NCBI GenBank assembly: GCA_002451065.1
Contig: DKBC01000194.1
Coordinates: 1,701-7,191 of the forward strand
DNA length: 5,491 bases
Source of the DNA: Betaproteobacteria bacterium UBA6910
GTDB taxonomy: Bacteria; Pseudomonadota; Gammaproteobacteria; Burkholderiales; UBA6910
Reading direction: 5' to 3'
Shown: in pieces, positions 1-5,133 of the stretch
Layout of the letters: every line of letters starts with the position of its first letter
How positions within the stretch are numbered: position 1 is the stretch's first letter
Notes under the pieces: generated by a model
What the model saw: only the letters and a program-made list of their open reading frames with translations
Databases searched by the model: none
Told to the model about the DNA's origin: nothing
Position numbers and translations under genes: made by a program

Positions 1-320
1 GACATCTCGCGGAACGCCACGCCCAGGCGGTCGATTTCGTCGCCGTTGGAATCCGCCTTGAGCGTCAGGGGCTCGGCAAAATCCCGGGAACGGAAGGCGT
101 CCACCGCCGCAGCCAGTGCACGCAGTCGCCGAATCAGGAAAAAGAAAATGATTAGCGTGGTGAGAAGCGTGAACGCTACGGCGCCGAGTATGAGATCGGC
201 GCTCAGCTCCAGCACCCGCTTCAGGTCGGGCATGGTTTCCTTGGCGAACAGCAGGGCCGTGCCCACCAGCGCGAAGACGAGCATTAGCGCGACACCGAGC
301 TTGGTTGAGAGTGATTTCAC
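1..320 (-). CDS. Sensor histidine kinase, N-terminal part (partial, cut by window edge)
   Basis: The visible 106 residues are the membrane and HAMP part of a two-component sensor kinase, which would phosphorylate the response regulator encoded just upstream. Seen: a basic start (KSLSTK), a first membrane segment at about residues 9-25, a short linker of about 17 residues (26-42), a second membrane segment at about 43-63 ending in IIFFFLIRR, then a HAMP domain (about 64-106) closing with the typical DEIDRLGVAFREM pattern. The dimerisation/phospho-His and ATPase domains lie beyond the window. The start is GTG at 318-320, the first start codon after the regulator's stop and six bases from it; an ATG at codon 13 is possible but would cut into the first membrane segment. 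No clear ribosome binding site precedes the GTG, so translation is probably coupled to the regulator gene. The ligand is unknown; the tiny extracytoplasmic loop suggests a membrane-derived signal (inference). Confidence 0.85.
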   Translation of the reverse strand, partial: MKSLSTKLGVALMLVFALVGTALLFAKETMPDLKRVLELSADLILGAVAFTLLTTLIIFFFLIRRLRALAAAVDAFRSRDFAEPLTLKADSNGDEIDRLGVAFREM

Positions 321-326
321 GGCGGG

Positions 327-1025
327 TCAGGAGCGGTCACGGAACTTGTAGCCGACACCCCAAACGGTCTGGATGCAGTCCGGCTGGTTAGGGTTCTCTT
401 CGATCTTGGCCCGCAGCCGGTTGATGTGGGAATTGACGGTATGCTCATAGCCACTGTGGCTGTATCCCCACACGCGGTCCAGGAGCTGGCTGCGGGTAAA
501 CACCCGTCCCGGGTTTTCGGCGAAATAGAGCAGCAGATCGAACTCCTTGGCCGTGAGTTCCACCCGGGCGCCGTTTGCCAGGACCTCACGCCTTTCCACG
601 TCGATTCGCAGGTTCCCGGTGTCGATCACCTTGTGCTCGGCGCTGGGCGCGCTAAGAGCGTCGACGCGCCGCAGAATGGCCTTCACCCGCGCGACCAGCT
701 CCATCACGCTGAACGGCTTGGTCAGGTAGTCGTCGGCACCCATTTCCAATCCCAGGACGCGGTCGAGTTCCGAAGATTTGGAGGTCAGCATCAGGATCGG
801 GGTGTAGCGGGATTTGGCGCGAATGCGGCGGCAGATCTCCAGCCCGTCCATACCGGGGAGCATCAGATCGAGGATGACCAGATCGTATGGCGTGGCCTCT
901 GCCTCGGCCAGGCCCACGGCGCCGTCGAAAGCAAGTTTCACGGTGCAGGACAGCCCCTCGAGCTGGATCTTCACCAGATTGGCGATATCCTCCTCGTCTT
1001 CGACTACCAGGACCCTGCGCGGCAC
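327..1025 (-). CDS. OmpR/PhoB-family two-component response regulator
   Basis: A 232-residue DNA-binding response regulator of usual family length. The receiver domain (about 3-118) shows the acidic pocket E9/D10, phospho-acceptor D53 in LVILDLMLPGMDG, T81 in LMLTSK and K103 in the KPF motif. After a linker, a winged-helix DNA-binding domain (about 131-230) carries LTAKEFDLLLYFAENPGRVFTR, then HTVNSHINRLRAKIE and the terminal VWGVGYKF wing. All key residues are intact, so it should be phosphorylated by the neighbouring kinase and act as a transcription factor in the cytoplasm. The start is GTG at 1023-1025, fixed by a strong Shine-Dalgarno five bases upstream and by the beta-1 strand RRVLVVEDEE beginning immediately. 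The kinase gene follows after six bases in the same frame. The regulon cannot be read from sequence, so no gene symbol is given; the subgroup resembles many PhoB-like regulators. Confidence 0.96.
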   Translation of the reverse strand: MPRRVLVVEDEEDIANLVKIQLEGLSCTVKLAFDGAVGLAEAEATPYDLVILDLMLPGMDGLEICRRIRAKSRYTPILMLTSKSSELDRVLGLEMGADDYLTKPFSVMELVARVKAILRRVDALSAPSAEHKVIDTGNLRIDVERREVLANGARVELTAKEFDLLLYFAENPGRVFTRSQLLDRVWGYSHSGYEHTVNSHINRLRAKIEENPNQPDCIQTVWGVGYKFRDRS

Positions 1026-1030
1026 CCGTA

Positions 1031-1038
1031 TCCTCCCC
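1031..1038 (-). promoter_or_regulatory. Ribosome binding site of the response regulator
   Basis: On the minus strand GGGGAGGA lies five bases before the GTG at 1025. It is close to the consensus and decides the choice of this non-ATG start. Confidence 0.75.
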
Positions 1039-1064
1039 GGAGGACTGTGTCCATGTTCGCGCCT

Positions 1065-1070
1065 ATGATA
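1065..1070 (-). promoter_or_regulatory. Candidate -10 element upstream of the regulator-kinase operon
   Basis: The minus strand reads TATCAT, five of six matches to the sigma-70 -10 consensus, about 40 bases upstream of the regulator's start. No good -35 hexamer is visible at 16-18 bases, so if real it would need an activator, perhaps the regulator itself (inference). A weak call based on one hexamer. Confidence 0.25.
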
Positions 1071-1225
1071 GCGCAGCCTTCCCGGGGAGACCGCGAAGCA
1101 GGGCGCTTGGAATTGCAGCGGACGCGAGGCGGCGCCGGATACCCCAGACCGCCGTCACCATAAGGCTTTCGCCATCCGCCGGCTCGGCTTCCCGCTGCTG
1201 CTGCCGGCCGCCCCGATCGTGCGAC

Positions 1226-1253
1226 CGTCCCGGGGGCCAAGGCTCCCGGGACG
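1226..1253 (-). terminator. GC-rich hairpin between the small secreted gene and the regulator operon
   Basis: A perfect nine-base inverted repeat (CGTCCCGGG at 1226-1234, CCCGGGACG at 1245-1253) with a ten-base loop lies 20 bases after the stop of the secreted-protein gene, where a terminator for it would sit. Neither strand has a T-run after the stem, so it is not a classical intrinsic terminator; it may instead slow transcription, protect the 3' end of the message, or be a protein-binding palindrome. The structure is seen directly; the role is inferred from position. Confidence 0.4.
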
Positions 1254-1272
1254 CCGCGTCTTCGCAAATCGG

Positions 1273-1635
1273 TCAGCCCCTTCCGTCTAGGCTGCGGCGC
1301 TGCGCCTCGTAAAACATGATCAAGGCTTCGATCTTGGGATCGTTGACCATCTTGGCCATTATGTCCTGGAGCTCGGCGCTCTGTTGCTGGTCCCATTCCT
1401 CTCCCGAGAAACCGTCGGTGACGCTGCGGTTACGCTCGGAAAGCGCAATCTGGGCTTGCTGCCTTGGAGTCGCAGGCACCAGGTCGCGAACCGGGAAGCT
1501 GTTTTCGCGTTCGCGATCAGAGAAAGTGTAGCCGTCCGTGTAGGAAGTCGCCGGCGATTGGCTCGCGAAGCTCGGCGTCCCGAAATTCATGGCGGCGAGC
1601 AATCCCGCCAGGATGGTGAGGTGTCGCTTGGTCAT
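1273..1635 (-). CDS. Small secreted protein of unknown function
   Basis: A 120-residue protein I do not recognise. It starts with a convincing Sec signal peptide: basic MTKRH, a hydrophobic core at about residues 6-18 and a small-residue cleavage site after PSFA (residue 24), giving a mature periplasmic or secreted protein of about 96 residues. The mature part is polar, without cysteine and without further membrane segments. It has a region rich in charged and aromatic residues (TDGYTFSDRERENSF, about 33-47) and a glutamine/glutamate-rich, probably helical second half (about 57-115). The start ATG at 1633-1635 is supported by AAAGGAGA on the minus strand, five bases upstream. It lies upstream of and codirectional with the two-component operon, across a 247-base spacer with a hairpin, so it is probably its own transcription unit. 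It could be a target of or accessory to that sensor system, but no motif shows it; there is no clear LTXXQ motif of the Spy/CpxP family. Confidence 0.72.
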   Translation of the reverse strand: MTKRHLTILAGLLAAMNFGTPSFASQSPATSYTDGYTFSDRERENSFPVRDLVPATPRQQAQIALSERNRSVTDGFSGEEWDQQQSAELQDIMAKMVNDPKIEALIMFYEAQRRSLDGRG

Positions 1636-1640
1636 CGTAG

Positions 1641-1648
1641 TCTCCTTT
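1641..1648 (-). promoter_or_regulatory. Ribosome binding site of the small secreted protein gene
   Basis: The minus strand reads AAAGGAGA, ending five bases before the ATG at 1635. This near-consensus site is a main reason to accept the short frame as a real gene. Confidence 0.7.
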
Positions 1649-2041
1649 GAGAATGAAATCGTGATTCAGTCAAGTACAGCTGAGCACCCCTGCTCTGCTG
1701 TTGGAGAAAGTATGCGAGCGAGTTCTCACGTGCTGCTCACGAGCTGGTCAAGCTTTGATCCGGGCCGCAAAGGGGGCTCACCGGGCCGCCGGCCGCCACC
1801 GTTAATTTCCGCCGGACCTGGCTTTCACCTCCCAATTCCGCGCCAGCCTGGAGGCGGACGGTCCCACGGCAGCGAGCGCGAAGCAGAAAGAAGAGAGGCG
1901 ACCACCTTCTCCTTAAAGGGCGCCGCCACGCACCGGCGGGAACGCCCCTGCGGCTGGACTTCTATCGCGCCAATTCGATGTGTCAGCTGCAAGTTCCGCG
2001 CAAAACCCCGGGTCTGCCGCAGCGCAGGCGCATATCCGCGA

Positions 2042-2070
2042 TTGACCGCCTGCTTGTCCGGCGATACAGT
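2042..2070 (+). promoter_or_regulatory. Candidate sigma-70 promoter before the TIR relic and acyltransferase
   Basis: TTGACC (2042-2047, five of six to the -35 consensus) is followed after 17 bases by TACAGT (2065-2070, four of six to the -10 consensus). Transcription would begin near 2077, run through the hairpin at 2102-2123, and enter the TIR relic and then the acyltransferase. This is the best-spaced hexamer pair I found upstream of these genes, but the match is by eye and the -10 is imperfect. Confidence 0.35.
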
Positions 2071-2101
2071 CCCCCATGACGAGCAGGGGCGGGTGTGTTG
2101 T

Positions 2102-2123
2102 TAACGCCCTGACTCGGGCGTTA
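2102..2123 (+). repeat. Perfect 8-bp inverted repeat (hairpin) in the leader of the TIR relic
   Basis: TAACGCCC (2102-2109) and GGGCGTTA (2116-2123) form an eight-base perfect stem with a six-base loop, ending seven bases before the ATG at 2131. It covers where a ribosome binding site would be expected and no Shine-Dalgarno is visible there, so if transcribed it could hinder initiation. It could also be an operator or the scar of a recombination event. There is no T-run after the stem on either strand, so it is unlikely to be an intrinsic terminator. Confidence 0.45.
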
Positions 2124-2130
2124 CCCTGCC

Positions 2131-2400
2131 ATGGATAACGAGTCTGCTCCTCCTCGCTCCGGTGCGGCCGCGTATCGCGCCCTCGTCTCCTACAGCCACG
2201 CGGCCGACGGCGAGCTTGCCCCCGCCCTGCGATCGACCTCGCCGGACTTCTCCAGGCCCTGGGCCCGGCCGCGCGCGACGCGCGGCTTCCGCGGAAACAC
2301 CAGGTTTTCCGCCGATCCGGCGCTGTCGCCGGCGATTGAGCGCGCGCTTCGGGATTCGGTGTTGCGGGAACTGTCTTGGCGCCATGAGCGATACCGTTAG
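2131..2400 (+). pseudogene. Truncated TIR-domain gene (N-terminal relic of a TIR effector protein)
   Basis: The 89-residue frame resembles the first half of a bacterial TIR domain of the type at the N-terminus of TIR-WD40 and TIR-NTPase proteins. Seen: YRALVSYSHAADGELAPAL (residues 15-33) matches the first strand and box 1 (YDAFISYSHAADG.LAPAL in the family); FSRPWARPRATRGFRGNTRFSADPAL (40-65) matches the family's F.KPWYR.RALRVFRD.TSLSANPAL; IERALRDS (69-76) matches the following helix. An intact domain would continue with a hydrophobic strand (FVLLASPEAA-like) and the region with the catalytic glutamate of TIR NADases; here it breaks after residue 76 and stops at 2398. Several core positions are altered (box 1 FISYS to LVSYS, FRDKT to FRGNT), as expected of drift. 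No ribosome binding site is visible and the end overlaps the acyltransferase start by 17 bases. Most likely a dead fragment; a small expressed TIR-like peptide is less likely. The family match is from memory, not a search. Confidence 0.62.
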
Positions 2401-3826
2401 CCTTCCGCTTTGGGTGTTCGTGCCCCTGGCGGCGCTGGCAGGCTGGGCGGCTCTGGTGCTCCTGCTGATGCCGGGGATGCGCTGGTTCCTGCGACGGCGC
2501 ATCAACCGCGTCATCGCCCAGGTAGGCAGCCGGCTGAACATCGAGCTGCCCTCGTTCAAGCTCACGCGGCGCGAGGTGCTGATCGATCGTCTCTTCCACG
2601 ATCCGGTGGTGCAGGCCGCGGCATCCCGCTTATCCGCCGAAAGCGGTGATCCGCTGCGGGAAGTGTGGAGGCGCGTCGACCGATACGCCCGGGAGATCGT
2701 CCCTTCCTTCAATGCCTACTTCTATTTCCGCGTGGGCTACGCCGTGGCCCGGGGGCTGGCACGGCTGCTCTACCGGGTGCGCGTGGGCTATGTGGACGAG
2801 GAAGCCCTGGCGCGGGTGGATCCGAAATCCACCATCGTGTTCGTGATGAATCATCGCAGCAACATGGACTATGTGCTGGTCGCCTTTCTCGCCGCGGAGC
2901 GCGTTGCGCTTTCCTACGCGGTGGGGGAATGGGCGCGGATCTGGCCTCTTCAGCAATTGATCCGGTCCATGGGCGCCTTCTTCGTGCGGCGCAACTCGGG
3001 CGATGCCCTGTACCGGACGGTGCTCGCCCGCTATGTGCGCATGGCGACCGACGCGGGAGTCACCCAGGCGGTGTTTCCCGAGGGCGGGCTTACCGTGGAC
3101 GGGCGCCTGCGGCCGGCGCGCTTCGGGCTGCTCGACTATATGCTCAAGGGTTTCGACGAGCGCGAGGGTGACGGTCGGCGCGACATCGTGTTCGTCCCGA
3201 TCGGCCTCAACTACGACCGGGTGCTGGAGGACCGCAGCCAGTTGCTGAAGCTGCATGCCGAGACGCCGCGGCCGGGCCGGTTCCGCGGAGCATTGACCGC
3301 CTTCAAGTTTGCCGGCCGCAATCTGTGGCTGATGGCGACGGGACGCTGGTACCGTTTCGGCTACGCCTGCGTGAATTTCGGAACGCCGCTCTCCATGCGA
3401 GCCTATGCCCGGGAGCGCGCCGTCCATTTTCCGGACCTGGACGAAGCCGCCCGGCACGCGGAAGTTCAGCGGGTCGCGGGGCGGCTGATGGAAGCCGTCG
3501 GCCGGATCGTGCCGGTGCTTCCGGTGTCTTTGGTCGCGAGCGTGATGATGCGTGATCCGGCGCGGGCCTGGTCGGAGTTCGAGCTTAAGGCCGCGGCCCA
3601 CGAAACCATGCGCGCGCTGGAGGCGGTCGGTGCCAAGCTGTACATTCCGCGCCAGGATCAGGATTACGCGTTCGGGGTCGGGCTGCGCATGCTGGTGCTG
3701 CGGGATCTGGTTCTCGAACCCGAAGCGGGCCTGTTCCGGCCGGCCAAGGATGCCCTGGAAGTCCTGGCCTATTACGCCAACGCCATTGCGCACCTGGCGG
3801 AAACGCAGAGCGCGGGGAGCCGTTAG
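2384..3826 (+). CDS. PlsB-like glycerolipid acyltransferase, membrane anchored
   Basis: A 480-residue member of the glycerol-3-phosphate/lysophosphatidate acyltransferase superfamily, which transfers fatty acyl groups to a glycerol-phosphate-type acceptor at the inner membrane. Domains: an N-terminal membrane segment (about 7-29) followed by the basic RRRINR; a helical region with LPSFKLTRREVLIDRLFHDP (56-75); the acyltransferase core with block I NHRSNMD (catalytic H157 and D162), block II GAFFVRR (197-203), block III FPEGG (231-235) and block IV VPIGLNYDRVLED (271-283); and a C-terminal helical domain ending near YYANAIAHL (463-471), as in PlsB. It is much shorter than E. coli PlsB (about 807 residues), lacking the long N-terminal extension. 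ATG 2384 is chosen because it directly precedes the hydrophobic anchor; the frame stays open upstream to a GTG at 2162 only as a shadow of the TIR relic. A Shine-Dalgarno is weak (GGGAA 14 bases upstream). The acceptor is uncertain, so no symbol is given. Confidence 0.92.
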   Translation: MSDTVSLPLWVFVPLAALAGWAALVLLLMPGMRWFLRRRINRVIAQVGSRLNIELPSFKLTRREVLIDRLFHDPVVQAAASRLSAESGDPLREVWRRVDRYAREIVPSFNAYFYFRVGYAVARGLARLLYRVRVGYVDEEALARVDPKSTIVFVMNHRSNMDYVLVAFLAAERVALSYAVGEWARIWPLQQLIRSMGAFFVRRNSGDALYRTVLARYVRMATDAGVTQAVFPEGGLTVDGRLRPARFGLLDYMLKGFDEREGDGRRDIVFVPIGLNYDRVLEDRSQLLKLHAETPRPGRFRGALTAFKFAGRNLWLMATGRWYRFGYACVNFGTPLSMRAYARERAVHFPDLDEAARHAEVQRVAGRLMEAVGRIVPVLPVSLVASVMMRDPARAWSEFELKAAAHETMRALEAVGAKLYIPRQDQDYAFGVGLRMLVLRDLVLEPEAGLFRPAKDALEVLAYYANAIAHLAETQSAGSR

Positions 3827-4905
3827 CGGAACAGCTCCTGCATCACGGCCCGCGCCAGGGAGACGCCCCGCGCCAGGACGAATTCCCGCCAACGCGGGGA
3901 GCGCGGGCAGAACATTTCCTGGAGCCGTGCCTTCACCCGGTGGTCCGGGGTGCCGGCCCCGTAATGGTGCCAGCGGTTTTCCTCGCGCAGGGCGTGGAGG
4001 ACCCGCACCCCGGGGGCGGTGCCAAACTCCTGGATGATGAGATGAGTCTCCACTCCCGGGGCCAGGGCATCGAACGCGCCGGCGTAGCCTCCCTGGATGC
4101 GGTATCCGACCCCGTCCTCTGACGGGTCTCCGACGAGGTGCCTGCCCAGCTTTCCGCCGAGTTCCGCTGGGTCCGCGCCGCTCCTTCTCAGAAACAGGGA
4201 TTCCTGGCACCACTTTCCCAGCCCGGTATGGACGTCGATGGCGAAAACGCGCGAAGCCGGGCGCAACCGCTCGGCAAGCCATTCGCGGTATCGGGAAGGG
4301 CCCTGTTCCAGACGCCGGCCGCCGTAGAACAACCCCTTGGGATACTCGTACTGACCCGCGACGATGGCCTGTCTCAGGCTTTTGAATCCGTAGCGGAAGG
4401 CCAGTAATGCTGCGCGCAAGAGAAAGAAATCGTAGCGCGGCGGAGTCGGCGGATTGAGCAGTCCGGCGACCCGGTGATAGGCCAACGGTGCGCCGGCATA
4501 GCTCTCGCCCGGTGCGAGGAAATTTCGGTTCAGGTCCACGTTGTTCTCGTTCACCCGCCGCAGCCACGCCATGCCATAGGGATTGAGAGCATGAACCAGC
4601 ACCAGCGCGCCATCGGGTGGCACCGCAACGGGTTGCAGCAGCAGAGCGAGCTGGATGGCCGAACCGGCGAAGCCTTCGATGCCGTGCATCCCGGAGGTAT
4701 GAACCAGTGCCCGGGAAGGCGCGGGTGAACCGATCCAGGCGATGTCGATGGCGAGGGGCTCGCCCCGCGGCCCCAGGACGTCCAGGGGCAGCCGTCCGAG
4801 CGCTGCGACGCCTTCTGCCGCGCGGAGAAATCGATCCCGCGCGGTGGCGTAGTCCGGGGAGAAGCACTGGGCCCCGGCGGCTTTGGGCGCCCGAGGGTAT
4901 TCCAT
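3823..4905 (-). CDS. DUF2817 / M14-like zinc carboxypeptidase-family protein
   Basis: A 360-residue protein with the M14 metallocarboxypeptidase-like fold of the DUF2817 group. Seen: SGMHGIEGFAGSAIQ (71-85) with zinc ligands H74 and E77 (HxxE); NPYGMAWLRRVNENNVDLNRNF (108-129), the substrate-binding NPxG/R and NRNF region; AIDVHTGLG (222-230) with the third zinc ligand H226; and IQEFGT (291-296) with E293 placed as the catalytic glutamate. All expected catalytic residues are present. There is no signal peptide, so it is probably cytoplasmic. The true substrate of this group is not established to my knowledge; hydrolysis of a peptide or amide bond is inferred from the fold. The start is ATG 4903-4905, the longest in-frame start, but no clear ribosome binding site precedes it; the next Met is residue 73, inside the first zinc motif, so it is excluded. 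The stop overlaps that of the convergent acyltransferase gene. It lies codirectional with and 228 bases after glmS. Confidence 0.88.
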   Translation of the reverse strand: MEYPRAPKAAGAQCFSPDYATARDRFLRAAEGVAALGRLPLDVLGPRGEPLAIDIAWIGSPAPSRALVHTSGMHGIEGFAGSAIQLALLLQPVAVPPDGALVLVHALNPYGMAWLRRVNENNVDLNRNFLAPGESYAGAPLAYHRVAGLLNPPTPPRYDFFLLRAALLAFRYGFKSLRQAIVAGQYEYPKGLFYGGRRLEQGPSRYREWLAERLRPASRVFAIDVHTGLGKWCQESLFLRRSGADPAELGGKLGRHLVGDPSEDGVGYRIQGGYAGAFDALAPGVETHLIIQEFGTAPGVRVLHALREENRWHHYGAGTPDHRVKARLQEMFCPRSPRWREFVLARGVSLARAVMQELFR

Positions 4906-5133
4906 GTATCGATGGGAATGCCTGACTCTATCTCCGAACGCTCACTGCCGGAAGGGCCTGGCGACGGATTTCCGCAGCATTGTGCGGTAGTTGCCGGTGG
5001 CTTGGCGAAGAGTTCCTCGGCGCCGCCCGGCCGTTGCGGCGCGTTGCCTGCCGCGGAAGGAGCGGTTGGCGCTGCGGCGGCAAACGCCCTTACGGGTGCG
5101 GACGTTGTCGGCTTGCCCTCCCCGCCCGGGTAC
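4906..5133. other. Spacer between glmS and the M14-like gene, nothing recognisable
   Basis: This 228-base GC-rich spacer separates two codirectional minus-strand genes. The plus-strand frames across it (for example 4980-5276) translate to Arg/Cys-rich sequence and run antisense into glmS, so they are shadows. I see no T-rich terminator for glmS, no convincing promoter for the M14-like gene, and no tRNA. Read-through from glmS is therefore possible but unproven. Confidence 0.5.

Larger units (their letters stand above)
1636..2130. other. Long intergenic region without a recognisable gene
   Basis: About 495 bases lie between the divergent starts of the small secreted gene and the TIR relic. 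I read the frames on both strands over the right half and the open frames over the rest. The only long ones (171 codons plus, overlapping at 1589-2104; 228 codons minus, 1913-2599) have low-complexity Arg/Pro/Ser/Ala-rich translations with no family signature, and the second runs antisense into the acyltransferase gene. The left end carries the secreted gene's leader; the right end carries a candidate promoter and hairpin. No tRNA, insertion-sequence ends or long repeats were seen. The middle (about 1740-2040) could be eroded coding DNA, but nothing there proves it. Confidence 0.55.

Noticed and set aside
426..1163. A 245-codon plus-strand open frame
   Set aside because: It is antisense to the response regulator, which has all family motifs. 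The plus-strand translation shows none.
1004..1396. A 130-codon minus-strand open frame covering the spacer upstream of the regulator
   Set aside because: The translation is low-complexity Arg/Gly/Pro-rich and overlaps the ends of both better-supported genes. It has no convincing start signal.
1682..1695. Small inverted repeat GAGCA-CCCC-TGCTC upstream of the secreted-protein gene
   Set aside because: The arms are only five bases and there is no second copy or promoter context, so it cannot be called an operator.
1885..1919. AAGGAG-like site with a GTG start on the minus strand, suggesting a leader peptide
   Set aside because: The spacing to the GTG is only three bases, and the resulting peptide of about 26 residues has no recognisable feature.
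1589..2104. A 171-codon plus-strand open frame in the long spacer
   Set aside because: It begins antisense to the secreted protein's signal peptide, has no ribosome binding site that I can see, and its translation matches nothing known to me.
2162..2383. N-terminal extension of the PlsB-like protein by 74 residues from a GTG
   Set aside because: The extension is Pro/Arg-rich, is the shifted-frame shadow of the TIR relic, and the membrane anchor expected at the protein's start begins right after the ATG at 2384.
2630..4867. A 745-codon open frame on the minus strand
   Set aside because: It lies antisense to most of the PlsB-like gene and then out of frame over the M14-like gene. Its translation is Arg/Pro/Gly/His-rich with no family signature, as expected for shadow frames in GC-rich DNA.
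5083..5106. Possible glmS terminator hairpin
   Set aside because: The seven-base stem includes one G-T wobble, has a ten-base loop and no T-run follows on the minus strand, so it is within chance for such GC-rich sequence.
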